Of a stretch of 64,000 nucleotides of DNA, positions 41,933-49,733 are shown piece by piece (the first letter of the stretch is position 1; every line of letters starts with the position of its first letter). The position numbers were made by a program, and so were the translations under genes. Origin of the DNA: Nitrosovibrio sp. Nv6 (lineage in GTDB: Bacteria > Pseudomonadota > Gammaproteobacteria > Burkholderiales > Nitrosomonadaceae). The stretch covers positions 1,054,001 to 1,118,000 of the forward strand of contig NZ_FODX01000001.1 in NCBI RefSeq assembly GCF_900110495.1. The letters are read 5' to 3'. The notes beneath the pieces were generated by a model that saw nothing but the letters and a program-made list of their open reading frames with translations, did not search any database and was not told where the DNA came from.

Positions 41933-42127
41933 ATGGATAAAGATTCTATTTCTCAGGGATACATGCGCGTTTTAGAGGAGCTTGAGTTATTTGATCCTCT
42001 TGAGAACGGAGGGCTGCTTCTCTCCTTTCGCGATGAAGCTGGTTCGAGAGTAGCCTTTCAGCTTCGGGACACAGCTGTTCGCAAGCTGGCAGAAATGCTG
42101 GCATCTTATCCCAATCCGGCCCCTTAA
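41933..42127 (+). CDS. Small acidic phage protein
   Basis: 64 residues from the ATG at 41933 with GAGGT upstream: MDKDSISQGYMRVLEELELF then LLLSFRDEAGSRVAFQLRDT. Beta/alpha pattern, no recognised family. An alternative in-frame ATG at 41906 lacks a ribosome site. Confidence 0.55.
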   Translation: MDKDSISQGYMRVLEELELFDPLENGGLLLSFRDEAGSRVAFQLRDTAVRKLAEMLASYPNPAP

Positions 42128-42262
42128 CCCACGCCCCGAAAGGGAAGTTATCTACGTGAATAGGCACAGGCTCTTGGGCTTTGTAGTCCTCCCAGAACTT
42201 GGCAAATTTGGGGTGGTAGTCCTGCTGGCACTTACAAGCCATATTTCATCCTCAATAAATTG

Positions 42263-42568
42263 ATGGACAAGCACATTTCATCCTACGGCGATGTAGTTGG
42301 CATTCCCTGGTGCTCAAGGGAGGATTACCCAAAACTATACGCGCTCGTTAATAATGGCAATGAACTGGTTGTCTCCTACGATCAATGGATCGCGGATACT
42401 CATAATACGCGCAATCTCCATGAGGCTGCGGGGCGCAAAGTAGTCCAGATCAACATAGTACCTGACGATTTTTCCGAATGGTGCGTCGCAAAGGGGTGTG
42501 AAGCTGAGCGGCACTCTCTGATCCTCTACATTGGGTGGCAAGTTCAGATTGCTACCGGCATTCCTTGA
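42263..42568 (+). CDS. Conserved small protein of unknown function
   Basis: 101 residues from the ATG at 42263. GIPWCSREDYPKLYALVNNG followed by LVVSYDQWIADTHNT and KVVQINIVPDDFSEWCVAKG is a pattern seen in many short bacterial and phage proteins (unknown function). Last gene of the repressor operon, followed by the terminator at 42669-42693. The final 12 residues look unlike relatives and may reflect a small frameshift. Confidence 0.6.
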   Translation: MDKHISSYGDVVGIPWCSREDYPKLYALVNNGNELVVSYDQWIADTHNTRNLHEAAGRKVVQINIVPDDFSEWCVAKGCEAERHSLILYIGWQVQIATGIP

Positions 42569-42668
42569 TCGAAGATGTTCATCCAATTTCTGTGAATCTT
42601 CCTTAGACATGGGGTGTACTGCATCTCTCAGAACCCAATCTGATTCCATCTAATCCCCTCCTAAACTA

Positions 42669-42693
42669 ACCCGCTCCAAGCGGGTATTTTTTT
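42669..42693 (+). terminator. Rho-independent terminator of the repressor operon
   Basis: ACCCGCT (669-675) pairs with AGCGGGT (679-685), loop of three, followed by ATTTTTTT. Confidence 0.85.
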
Positions 42694-42743
42694 GCCTTCA
42701 GAAAACTTCAAATCATCAGCGTTAGGCGTATTGTAGCAGAAAA

Positions 42744-42785
42744 CTACACATTTCGTTTGACATTGCTAAACAGTTTGTTTATTAT
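42744..42785 (+). promoter_or_regulatory. Rightward early promoter (PL-like) with operator half
   Basis: TTGACA (42757-42762), 17 bases, TATTAT (42780-42785). Upstream CTACACAT and the spacer AAACAGTTTGTTT resemble the operator repeats near the repressor, so the same repressor probably controls it. It drives the recombination/integration operon. Confidence 0.85.
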
Positions 42786-43062
42786 TCACCCATGCCGCAC
42801 AAAACGGCAACGATCAAATGAAACGCCTTCCATGAGACGTCGAGCGCGGGAAGGAAAAGAGCAATAAGCAACGAATTTTTGCGGTTGGCTAGGGAACTAC
42901 CTAAGAAGTGTTTTAGCGCGGTCAGCCTCGCGCATGGTTGCTCAAGATCGTATCTGTATGTGGCCCGCTGGTAATGCAGCTTACAGATAACGCAATACCG
43001 TCCTAGCCGTAATTCATCGACGGGAAATCTTGGGAATCGGCGAATTTGATAAGGAGAAAAAC
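42786..43062 (+). other. Long untranslated leader of the rightward operon
   Basis: 277 bases after the promoter without a convincing gene. It begins with a small hairpin (TGCCG ... CGGCA) in ATGCCGCACAAAACGGCA and includes very short ORFs of 6-11 codons. It may carry an antitermination or attenuation site; nothing specific was recognised. Confidence 0.5.
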
Positions 43063-43242
43063 GTGAACGTATACGCAGAAGCGGTGAAGGCGGGCGGGGA
43101 TTATTGGAACGTGTACATGCCGGATGTTATGGCGAATTCCCATGCAAGAAGCAATGTAACGGCGGCGGGCTTTGATGATTACCGCATGTTCATGGCTGAG
43201 AAATACAAGGACATAAGAAGGGCGTTTCAGATTACTACCTAG
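43063..43242 (+). CDS. First small gene of the rightward operon
   Basis: 59 residues from a GTG at 43063 with AAGGAG six bases upstream: MNVYAEAVKAGGDYWNVYMP, then FDDYRMFMAEKYKDIRRAFQ. No family recognised. The strong ribosome site and early position suggest a small regulatory or host-takeover protein. Confidence 0.65.
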   Translation: MNVYAEAVKAGGDYWNVYMPDVMANSHARSNVTAAGFDDYRMFMAEKYKDIRRAFQITT

Positions 43243-43251
43243 GAGCAAATC

Positions 43252-43356
43252 ATGCTGATCTATGCATTGCAGTTCGCCGCAGTCTGGTTCGCGCTATCGG
43301 TTGCTACTGGCTTGTTATTCGGAGCAGTCGCAGCAAATCAGGATCGGGAAGATTAA
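43252..43356 (+). CDS. Tiny membrane protein
   Basis: 34 residues: MLIYALQFAAVWFALSVATG, LLFGAVAA, then charged NQDRED. One membrane segment. AGGAG lies seven bases before the ATG, ten bases after the preceding gene. Confidence 0.6.
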   Translation: MLIYALQFAAVWFALSVATGLLFGAVAANQDRED

Positions 43357-43677
43357 GTTTATCGCGGTGCTAGGTGCTGGTAACACCTAGCCCTTTTCGG
43401 AAGGGACTTTCAGAGGCTTTGCTTAAGAAGTTGGGGTGGCGTCCGGTCTACTCACAAAGCTACCGGAACCTGAAAGTCTCTTCCGAAGAGTGGGTTCCTT
43501 ACAAGGAATAACGCAGGCTGATGCGTTGCTCTACATGCTCACTGTTGGCGGCATTCCAAAAGGTTGAAAACCGCAAGGTTCCAAGATGGACAAAATGCGC
43601 GGCCAAGGCTAGAGGTGGTTCAAACAAGCCCGAGATCAGTACGGGTCACTCTTCATTCAGTTACTACAGGAGGAAAT
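43357..43677 (+). other. Non-coding stretch rich in hairpins, before the pentapeptide gene
   Basis: 321 bases with no supported gene. It holds the structured element at 43369-43527 (listed separately) and a GGTT ... AACC hairpin near 43563. An in-frame extension of the pentapeptide ORF back to 43564 lacks a ribosome site and was not accepted. Confidence 0.6.
43369..43527 (+). ncRNA. Candidate structured RNA with long stem and internal pseudoknot
   Basis: Hairpin 1: 43369-43376 with 43384-43391 (8 bp), followed by CCCTTTT (possible weak terminator). Hairpin 2: 43394-43413 with 43470-43489 (20 bp including two G-U). Inside its loop 43416-43421 can pair with 43455-43460 and 43443-43447 with 43462-43466, a crossing arrangement. 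Two small hairpins follow (43495-43508, 43510-43527). It is located between early genes of the rightward operon. No known RNA family was recognised. Confidence 0.5.
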
Positions 43678-44364
43678 ATGTTATTTGAAATAAAAAATAG
43701 ATTTACCGGGTCAGTTAGTTTTAGTCTGGAATGCGGCAGTTTTAAGCGGTGCGTCGAGGCGGCGGTTAAAAATTACGCCGACCTGAGCGGTGCCAACCTG
43801 AGCGATGCCGACCTGAGCGGTGCCTACCTGAGCGATGCCGACCTGAGCCGTGCCGACCTGAGCGGTGCCGACCTGAGCGGTGCCTACCTGAGCGATGCCG
43901 ACCTGAGCGATGCCGACCTGAGCCGTGCCAACCTGAGCGGTGCCGACCTGAGCGGTGCCTACCTGAGCGATGCCGACCTGAGCCGTGCCAACCTGAGCGG
44001 TGCCGACCTGAGCCGTGCCAACCTGAGCGGTGCCGACCTGACGCCTATACGAGATGACCTATGGTCGGTTCTGGCCGCCGTGCCACGCGAAGTTGCGGGA
44101 TTGCGACAGGCTTTAATTGATGGCCGGGTAGATGGATCAACTTACGAGGGGGAATGCGCGTGTCTCGTCGGAACCATCGCGAATATACGGCAAGAAAAAT
44201 ACAACGATCTTGGTGCTTTAAAACCGAATTCAAGCCGACCGATAGAGAGATTCTTTATGGGTATCAATAAGGGCGATACGCCAGAGACCAATCAGGCTTC
44301 GGCGCTAGCCTTGCAATGGACTGATGAATTTTTGTTCAGCATGCGTGAGGCGTTCGGTAAATAA
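43678..44364 (+). CDS. Pentapeptide-repeat protein
   Basis: 228 residues from the ATG at 43678, nine bases after AGGAGG. The N-terminal 30 residues ([17 protein letters not shown] leads in) are followed by about 18 A(D/N/Y)LSx units (residues about 34-123) forming a right-handed quadrilateral helix, then an alpha/beta C-terminal domain of about 100 residues ([20 protein letters not shown]). Such repeats can mimic DNA (Qnr/MfpA) or bind partners. The 15-bp units are nearly identical at DNA level, so the array may change length. Confidence 0.85.
   Translation: MLFEIKNRFTGSVSFSLECGSFKRCVEAAVKNYADLSGANLSDADLSGAYLSDADLSRADLSGADLSGAYLSDADLSDADLSRANLSGADLSGAYLSDADLSRANLSGADLSRANLSGADLTPIRDDLWSVLAAVPREVAGLRQALIDGRVDGSTYEGECACLVGTIANIRQEKYNDLGALKPNSSRPIERFFMGINKGDTPETNQASALALQWTDEFLFSMREAFGK
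43777..44046 (+). repeat. Tandem 15-bp repeats inside the pentapeptide gene
   Basis: Eighteen near-identical 15-base units of the GCCGACCTGAGCGGT type, differing mainly at the codons for residue 2 (GAC/AAC/TAC) and residue 5 (GGT/GAT/CGT). Suitable for slippage or recombination in multiples of five residues. Confidence 0.9.
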
Positions 44365-44399
44365 GTGCATGCATTAAGTAGTTACTACAGGAGGGGAAG

Positions 44400-44612
44400 A
44401 TGGAGAAGGTAACAGTAAGCGCCGATGCATTACGCAGCGTCTTAACCGCATTTATGGGGCCTCAGCATCTGATTGCAGAGTTGAGGGTAATTCATTCCCT
44501 GCACGAAAAAATGCCAGGAGTAGATGGAGATGATCCAGTCGGAACGCTCATCAGCGAATTCAATAATGCGGTGGCAGAGCATAACCAGACGGCCGAGGCA
44601 GACAACTCATGA
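44400..44612 (+). CDS. Small phage early protein
   Basis: 70 residues, MEKVTVSADALRSVLTAFMG, helical (HLIAELRVIHSLHEKMPG), with GGAGGGGAAG before the ATG. Similar short phage proteins exist with unknown function. It overlaps the next start by four bases. Confidence 0.65.
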   Translation: MEKVTVSADALRSVLTAFMGPQHLIAELRVIHSLHEKMPGVDGDDPVGTLISEFNNAVAEHNQTAEADNS

Positions 44613-44911
44613 CCGCCCTAGAAGCCCTCAACTGGCACAGCGATAGCGCCCTATCACCAAGCGACGAAACGATTCTGGCGCAGCGTGAGCGTTTTTCGGT
44701 CGTTGAATCTCGGCCAGAGCCCTTGTCCATGACTGATCCAGAACGCTGGGAGTGGTTTAAAGAGTATTGCGACAACTACAAATACGTTAGACCGACGAAG
44801 ACAACGCTAGGCCGGCACGTGATTATCTGTGATGGCGAAGAAACTTCGGCTGCGAATTTTAATGATGCGGTCGATCTGGCGGCGTCAAAACATAAGGAGA
44901 TCAACAGATGA
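44609..44911 (+). CDS. Phage early protein of unknown function
   Basis: 100 residues. TDPERWEWFKEYCDNYKYVR then HVIICDGEETSAANFNDAVD. ATGA overlaps at both ends place it firmly in the operon. No family recognised. Confidence 0.65.
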   Translation: MTALEALNWHSDSALSPSDETILAQRERFSVVESRPEPLSMTDPERWEWFKEYCDNYKYVRPTKTTLGRHVIICDGEETSAANFNDAVDLAASKHKEINR

Positions 44912-45162
44912 TTAGACTAACTGCGGAACAGATTCAAAAGGCTCTAAAAGATTTGATAGGGGATGCTCCAGACCAAGACGATCTGGAAACGGAAGTCTGC
45001 TTTGAGTACATGACAGGCCGTGTCTCGCATAGCGGAGAGCGTATGCCAGATGGCACATATTACTGGATGGCAGAGTACCCGGAAGAAGGGGTATTTGGCC
45101 CAATCGAGATGTCTTCTGAAGAGCTGATCGCGTTTCAAGAAGAGTACAAGGTGAATTCATGA
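44908..45162 (+). CDS. Phage early protein of unknown function
   Basis: 84 residues, acidic: LTAEQIQKALKDLIGDAPDQ, then MPDGTYYWMAEYPEEGVFGP. Overlaps both neighbours by four bases. Possibly a small inhibitor-like protein given its strong negative charge; this is speculation. Confidence 0.65.
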   Translation: MIRLTAEQIQKALKDLIGDAPDQDDLETEVCFEYMTGRVSHSGERMPDGTYYWMAEYPEEGVFGPIEMSSEELIAFQEEYKVNS

Positions 45163-45500
45163 GCAAGCCCTTTGATTTAGAAGCAGCGAAGGCCGGGGAG
45201 CCGATTGAATTTAAGACAGAAAACGGAATTGTGCCGGCCGATTTTATCGGGACACACGGCCACGAGATCGTCATTTATTCCAAGAATGGATATGTCCCGG
45301 TAGACGAATGCAACCTCCGTATGGCCCCTAAAAAAATAACCGTGCGGTATCGGGTGGGTCTTATAGCAGATGGTACCGGATTTTATCCATTCCTCATTTC
45401 CACTGAACAGGCCGAGCAATTTCATGGGGGTGACAGCCGCTTCAGAGAATGGCTTACCGACTGGCAAGAAGTCGAGATCACACCGCCAGAGTCTACCTGA
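45159..45500 (+). CDS. Phage early protein of unknown function
   Basis: 113 residues. The first third (FDLEAAKAGEPIEFKTENGI ... FIGTHGHEIVIY) is a pattern recurring at the N-terminus of many phage proteins (short SH3-like module). The second part, KITVRYRVGLIADGTGFYPF then FREWLTDWQEVEI, is unassigned. Overlaps the previous gene by four bases. Confidence 0.65.
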   Translation: MSKPFDLEAAKAGEPIEFKTENGIVPADFIGTHGHEIVIYSKNGYVPVDECNLRMAPKKITVRYRVGLIADGTGFYPFLISTEQAEQFHGGDSRFREWLTDWQEVEITPPEST

Positions 45501-45564
45501 TCCTCCCTAACCATCCCCCGGCATGGGTGTAGACAGCCGGGACTAATTTAAACAGAGGTGAAAT

Positions 45565-46443
45565 ATGAATGATTTAGCAGTTGTGAAGAAACAAGGCTTG
45601 GTGGCCAAGATGGCCGATAGGTTCGGGGTTGACCCCGAGAAGATGATGAACACGCTCAAGGAAACCGCGTTCAAGGTCAAGGATAAGCAGGTCAGTAATG
45701 AACAGATGATGGCATTGCTGGTGGTTGCCGATCAATATGGTTTAAACCCTTGGACAAAGGAAATTTACGCTTTCCCCGACAAGGGTGGAATCGTGCCGGT
45801 GGTAGGCGTGGATGGATGGTCGCGCATCATCAACGAGAAACACGAGCTTGATGGTATCGACTTCCGTTTCAGTGAGGCGACGGTCCCTCACAAGGGTATT
45901 ACCTGTCACGAGTGGGTTGAGTGCGTCATCTACCGCAAGGATAGGACTCATCCTACCGTGGTTCGCGAATACTTCTCCGAGGTCGTCAGGAAGCTCAGCT
46001 ATCCCACCCCATGGGATACACACCCGAACCGGATGCATCGCCATAAAGCCCTCATACAGTGCGCCCGTATCGCCTTTGGATTCGTTGGGATATTCGACCA
46101 GGACGAGGCAGAGCGAATCATCGAGAAAGACATCACGCCCCAAAGAGAGTCCGCGAAGTCTATTGGCAAATCCTGTTTTGATCATTTGCCGGAAGAGGAT
46201 CGGGAAGAGATAGAGGCGAAAGCCGATGAGTTCGGCAGATGCTTCGCGAGCGGAGATATGGCCGGGGCCAATGCCGTATATGACGAAATGATGTCCGGCA
46301 CAGACCCGGAGACGGCCAGCAGCTTTAAGTACCTGATCCCGAAAGATCGGATGAGTGCGCTGAGGAAATACCGCAGCGAAACCAAAAGGGAAAAAATGAT
46401 TTCCTCTTTAATGGCAATGCCCGATCCAAAGGAGATTGCATAA
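45565..46443 (+). CDS. bet: Phage recombination protein Bet (RecT/Red-beta family)
   Basis: 292 residues. FKVKDKQVSNEQMMALLVVA, QYGLNPWTKEIYAFPDKGGI, PVVGVDGWSRIINEK and WDTHPNRMHRHKALIQCARI are core RecT/Bet motifs. It anneals complementary single strands during phage recombination and replication. No RecE/exo-type exonuclease gene was found next to it; the SSB-like gene follows immediately. Confidence 0.93.
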   Translation: MNDLAVVKKQGLVAKMADRFGVDPEKMMNTLKETAFKVKDKQVSNEQMMALLVVADQYGLNPWTKEIYAFPDKGGIVPVVGVDGWSRIINEKHELDGIDFRFSEATVPHKGITCHEWVECVIYRKDRTHPTVVREYFSEVVRKLSYPTPWDTHPNRMHRHKALIQCARIAFGFVGIFDQDEAERIIEKDITPQRESAKSIGKSCFDHLPEEDREEIEAKADEFGRCFASGDMAGANAVYDEMMSGTDPETASSFKYLIPKDRMSALRKYRSETKREKMISSLMAMPDPKEIA

Positions 46444-46710
46444 ATGGCATTCGAACAACGCCCCGGCAGCGGGGTTTTATTCAGGAACACAAAAAAGGGT
46501 GATAACCCGAAAGCGCCAGACTATACCGGCAGCGCGCTATCCCCGTCCGGCGAACATTTCGAGCTTTCAGCCTGGATCAAGGAAGGCACAAAGGGCAAGT
46601 TTATGAGCATTGCCTTGAAGCCGAAGTTTGAGCCGAATCAGCAAAGCAGGTCCAAGACGAGCGATCCATTCCCGGATGACGCTGGCGACTTGGGCGATTG
46701 CCCGTTTTGA
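46444..46710 (+). CDS. SSB-like / DUF736-type single-strand DNA-binding protein
   Basis: 88 residues. [40 protein letters not shown] is the OB-like core of small phage SSB/DUF736 proteins. The C-terminus [11 protein letters not shown] resembles the acidic Asp-x-Pro-Phe tip of bacterial SSB, a docking site for repair proteins. It is encoded directly after bet, so probably acts in strand annealing. Confidence 0.75.
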   Translation: MAFEQRPGSGVLFRNTKKGDNPKAPDYTGSALSPSGEHFELSAWIKEGTKGKFMSIALKPKFEPNQQSRSKTSDPFPDDAGDLGDCPF

Positions 46711-46721
46711 TGGAGACGAAC

Positions 46722-46973
46722 ATGAGCATAGAAGATAACGGTGGACCGGCGTTTCCGGCGCAGTTCTGGGATGAACGGGCGACAGGCATGACACTCAGGG
46801 ATTACTTTGCGGCAAAGGCTCTAGCTGGATTGGTGGCACACCCTGAGTGTGACGAGATAGAGTTGCACACTGCAGCATCCCTTGCGTACGAAGCATACAT
46901 GGTTGCTGACGCAATGTTGGAGGCGCGGAAAGTACTGGCGGGCTCGTATCAAAGTGTACGGAAAAGAAATTGA
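46722..46973 (+). CDS. Small phage protein with a replaced 3' end
   Basis: 83 residues from the ATG at 46722 with GGAG upstream. IEDNGGPAFPAQFWDERATG then MTLRDYFAAKAL is a common phage motif of unknown function. The last 15 residues (VLAGSYQSVRKRN) are the wrong frame of an AP2-domain coding stretch (46925-47045), so the original end has been overwritten by a homing-endonuclease fragment. Confidence 0.65.
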   Translation: MSIEDNGGPAFPAQFWDERATGMTLRDYFAAKALAGLVAHPECDEIELHTAASLAYEAYMVADAMLEARKVLAGSYQSVRKRN

Positions 46974-47045
46974 CCTGGGGATTTTCGATAACCCAGATGG
47001 CGCTAGAGATGCTTATCTCGCCGCCAAACAAATTCACCACCCATT
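46925..47045 (+). pseudogene. AP2-domain fragment of a homing endonuclease
   Basis: In the frame shifted from the gene above: KYWRARIKVYGKEIDLGIFD then NPDGARDAYLAAKQIHHPF. This is the AP2 DNA-binding domain usually found at the C-terminus of phage HNH endonucleases, without the nuclease part. Confidence 0.75.
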
Positions 47046-47072
47046 CTCGACGACACAAATGAAGGAGACGAA

Positions 47073-47510
47073 ATGCCAGTAATGAATTTTGATCTTGAAG
47101 ATGGACTGCCGCCAGTAAGTTTCTCGTTGAAGGAAGCGGACTGTGTGCGGTTCATGGCTTTCATGGCTGAATGCGATAAGGCATTTAAAGACCAGATCGC
47201 AGTCGACCCGGCACCGCCAGCGCCAGAGGTTGAGCCGGTTGGCATTGTGAGATCGGACAAATTGAATGACTTCATGGAAGGATGTTCCGATTATCTGATC
47301 TTATTCCCATCTAAATTTCGCACTGGTCACGAAACTGTTCGGCTCTACGCCCACCCAGACAACGACGGACTGAGGAAGGCGGCGGAGAAGGCAATGTTCG
47401 CCCTTGAACCGTATGATGACCTCAAGCCGCGTGATTGGGTTACGGATAGAGAAAAACTTCGCATTGCATACACCATGCTCCGCGCCGAACTGAACAAGGA
47501 TAAATCATGA
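47073..47510 (+). CDS. Phage early protein of unknown function
   Basis: 145 residues with AAGGAG five bases before the ATG. LPPVSFSLKEADCVRFMAFM then LRKAAEKAMFALEPYDDLKP RD-type helix. The proline-rich linker (APPAPEVEPV) suggests two domains. No family recognised. Confidence 0.6.
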   Translation: MPVMNFDLEDGLPPVSFSLKEADCVRFMAFMAECDKAFKDQIAVDPAPPAPEVEPVGIVRSDKLNDFMEGCSDYLILFPSKFRTGHETVRLYAHPDNDGLRKAAEKAMFALEPYDDLKPRDWVTDREKLRIAYTMLRAELNKDKS

Positions 47511-47827
47511 GCCATACGGAAGGGAAATTGACAGTAGCGCCGGGGCAGCATTGCGTTTTTGATGACAACGAAAAATATGTCGCCAGCACTGAGACACAAA
47601 ATAAATCTGACGCGGAAGATGCAGAAAACGCCCGCCGCCTTGTAGCTTGCTGGAATGAACATGATGGCCTTGTGCATGACAACGCCCAACTTTACCAGAG
47701 CCTGCAAGGAGAAATGCGCGCAAGGCTAGAAGCAGAGAAAGAGCGTGACGAGCTGCTGCACACGCTCCGTTTCGGAGACTCTAAGAAGATAGAAGCAATC
47801 CTCGCACGCTACCAGGAGGGGAAGTGA
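47507..47827 (+). CDS. Phage early protein with central conserved motif
   Basis: 106 residues. DAEDAENARRLVACWNEHDG is a motif common to many small phage proteins (NARRLVAxxNA type). A C-terminal coiled coil (MRARLEAEKERDELLHTL) follows. Overlaps both neighbours by four bases. Function unknown. Confidence 0.7.
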   Translation: MSHTEGKLTVAPGQHCVFDDNEKYVASTETQNKSDAEDAENARRLVACWNEHDGLVHDNAQLYQSLQGEMRARLEAEKERDELLHTLRFGDSKKIEAILARYQEGK

Positions 47828-48243
47828 CAACAACAGTCGTTCACTGCAAGAAATCGAAATACGACGTCTATATCGGCAGACCGTCGAAATGGGGTAATCC
47901 GTTCACGATGAGCGAATACGGTTCGCGCTCCAGCGTTGTTCAAGCATATCGGGAATGGGTTGTAACGCAGCCACATTTGATGAACTCGCTGCACGAACTT
48001 AAGGGTAAGACAATCGCTTGCTGGTGCGCTCCCCTGCCTTGTCATGGTGATGTGCTGGCTGAATTGGCAGAAGAGTCGATGATTCAATGGCCCGGCGGCG
48101 AATGCCCTGTCTCTCCGGAAGCCCTCATTGAAATCAAGACAAGAGATGGCACCGTGCGCCAGTGGGTTGCAAGTGATCTAACGTGGACTCACGATCAGCA
48201 TAACGTCAACTATGGCGATATTGTAGCGTACAGGGAATTATGA
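47824..48243 (+). CDS. DUF4326-domain protein
   Basis: 139 residues from a GTG (GTGA overlap). YIGRPSKWGNPFTMSEYGSR, then LKGKTIACWCAPLPCHGDVL is the DUF4326 signature found in phages and plasmids. The extra C-terminal 50 residues (ALIEIKTRDGTVRQWVASDL) form a second small module usually encoded separately, so this may be a fusion. Confidence 0.8.
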   Translation: MTTTVVHCKKSKYDVYIGRPSKWGNPFTMSEYGSRSSVVQAYREWVVTQPHLMNSLHELKGKTIACWCAPLPCHGDVLAELAEESMIQWPGGECPVSPEALIEIKTRDGTVRQWVASDLTWTHDQHNVNYGDIVAYREL

Positions 48244-48443
48244 AATACCACGCCGCAGCGCCCTCCGGTTGGCAGCACCCCGATGACAATCCGCCGCCAA
48301 AGGGTAGCAAGATACTCATGCTCAATGAAGGTGGAACTCTCGCAATCGGTATATGGCAGAACGGTATGGCCGCTTGGATGCCGCTGCCGAAGCTGGATCC
48401 GGAGTTGAAGGAGCGACTTAGGGGTGAGGGGAAGTTGAAGTGA
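48240..48443 (+). CDS. Small phage protein
   Basis: 67 residues, GWQHPDDNPPPKGSKILMLN EGG-like start and MAAWMPLPKLDPELKERL end: a short beta module of DUF551-like style, uncertain. ATGA overlap upstream, GTGA overlap with the excisionase. Confidence 0.65.
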   Translation: MKYHAAAPSGWQHPDDNPPPKGSKILMLNEGGTLAIGIWQNGMAAWMPLPKLDPELKERLRGEGKLK

Positions 48444-48790
48444 GCGACCTGACCGCGCCAGAGGCCGCAAAGTATCTTGGCCTACCTCTCCGCACCTTCT
48501 ATTATTTCGTGCAGCAGGGGCGTATACCACGTATTATTTACGGGCCCCGAGTTACACGTTATGAGCAGTCAGACCTCGACGCTTTCAAGAAATCATGCCG
48601 ATCCGATACGACAAGAAAAATAAGCGCTGGCGTTTCGAGTTCAATCGAATCGTCGGCAACGAAAGGGTCAGACGTTCTTGCCTCCTTCCGGAGAGCTGGA
48701 GTCAGGATCAAGCCCACGCCTACGACCGGCAGGAAAGCGGCCGTATTTACGCTGTCGCTAGTGGACTCGAAAAACCAAAGCCAGAGATAA
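48440..48790 (+). CDS. xis: Excisionase-type helix-turn-helix protein overlapping the integrase
   Basis: 116 residues from a GTG. The first 50 (TAPEAAKYLGLPLRTFYYFV then QQGRIPRIIYGPRVTRYEQS) are a MerR/excisionase winged helix. The remainder (CRSDTTRKISAGVSSSIESS and on) is read out of frame with the first 196 bases of the integrase; similar long tails occur in related phages, so it is probably real. It should direct excision and may regulate integration. Confidence 0.75.
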   Translation: MSDLTAPEAAKYLGLPLRTFYYFVQQGRIPRIIYGPRVTRYEQSDLDAFKKSCRSDTTRKISAGVSSSIESSATKGSDVLASFRRAGVRIKPTPTTGRKAAVFTLSLVDSKNQSQR

Positions 48791-49596
48791 TCGAAGCTGT
48801 ACAGCTATATCTAGATCACAGAATTCCGCGTCTGAAAAACGGCAAGAAAGCGGCTCAAGACCTTTTCCTTTTGTATCCTCTCATAAGCGGGAAAAAACTG
48901 GATGAACTTGGGAAGATTGCCAGGCAATACCAGAAAGATAACCCCGGCCTAGCTCCAGCAACTATCCGGAATCGCCTGTCTTATCTCAAAGCCGCCGTCA
49001 GGTATGCCTACAAACATCACGACATTGGAGACCGTGACTATACGGATAAAATCATCATGCCGACCGTCAACAATAAACGACAGGTCTACATCAATCAAGA
49101 CGAGCTCCATAACAAACTGCTGGCGAATTGCGATGATCCGGAAGCGGCCGCAATATTCAAACTCGCCTTTTATACCGGCCTGCGCTGGCGCTCAGAAATA
49201 CTCACGCTCAAGCCAGAGCAGATAATCACGACGCACGAGCAAGCATGGATCAGTCTGCCTGACTCCAAGAACGGAACGCCGCACATGATACCGGTGCATC
49301 CTGACGCCATAGACGCGCTCGCGTTTATTCCGTTCAAGTGGGCCGAGACTTACTATTACAAGAGATTTTGGAAGGCGCGGAAGGCCGCAGGGCTGAACCA
49401 CTTGCGATTGCATGATGAGCGGCATTCTCTTGCGTCCGCGCTACTATCGTCTGGCGCCACCCTGGGAGAGGTTGGAAGAGTCTTAAATCATGACTCTGTG
49501 CAGTCTACAGAAAGATACTCCCACCTGTATCCGGAGAGGATAAAAGAGCTAATCCTGAGATTGCCTTCGACAAAAAAATCCGCACCCATGAAATGA
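48595..49596 (+). CDS. int: Prophage tyrosine integrase
   Basis: 333 residues. The N-terminal arm-binding part begins MPIRYDKKNKRWRFEFNRIV. Catalytic residues: Arg in FYTGLRWRSEILTL, Lys in SKNGTPHMIPV, His-x-x-Arg in LHDERHSLASALLSS, His in LNHDSVQSTERYSHL with the Tyr nucleophile in ERYSHL. It recombines the tRNA att core only 38 bases downstream. The HxxR motif is HDERH where most have HDLRH. Confidence 0.93.
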   Translation: MPIRYDKKNKRWRFEFNRIVGNERVRRSCLLPESWSQDQAHAYDRQESGRIYAVASGLEKPKPEIIEAVQLYLDHRIPRLKNGKKAAQDLFLLYPLISGKKLDELGKIARQYQKDNPGLAPATIRNRLSYLKAAVRYAYKHHDIGDRDYTDKIIMPTVNNKRQVYINQDELHNKLLANCDDPEAAAIFKLAFYTGLRWRSEILTLKPEQIITTHEQAWISLPDSKNGTPHMIPVHPDAIDALAFIPFKWAETYYYKRFWKARKAAGLNHLRLHDERHSLASALLSSGATLGEVGRVLNHDSVQSTERYSHLYPERIKELILRLPSTKKSAPMK

Positions 49597-49633
49597 CGTT
49601 ATTCTAACAATCGCTCATAAGTGCTTGATAAAA

Positions 49634-49711
<78 letters not shown>

Positions 49712-49733
49712 GATTAACAACTAAAAGTGGAAA

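Noticed and set aside
41946..42242. Minus-strand 98-codon ORF with GAGG before its ATG
   Set aside because: Half is antisense to the plus-strand gene ending at 42127, and it would be alone in an oppositely transcribed operon. The first 45 residues look protein-like, so it is not fully excluded.
42335..42649. Minus-strand ORF with a very strong AGGAGG ribosome-like site
   Set aside because: It lies almost wholly antisense to the plus-strand gene at 42263-42568, which has a recognisable protein pattern and is followed by a plus-strand terminator. The ribosome-like site overlaps the terminator approach and is probably chance.
43777..44046. Regular short repeats suggestive of a CRISPR array
   Set aside because: The units are contiguous 15-base coding repeats without spacers, inside a pentapeptide-repeat gene.
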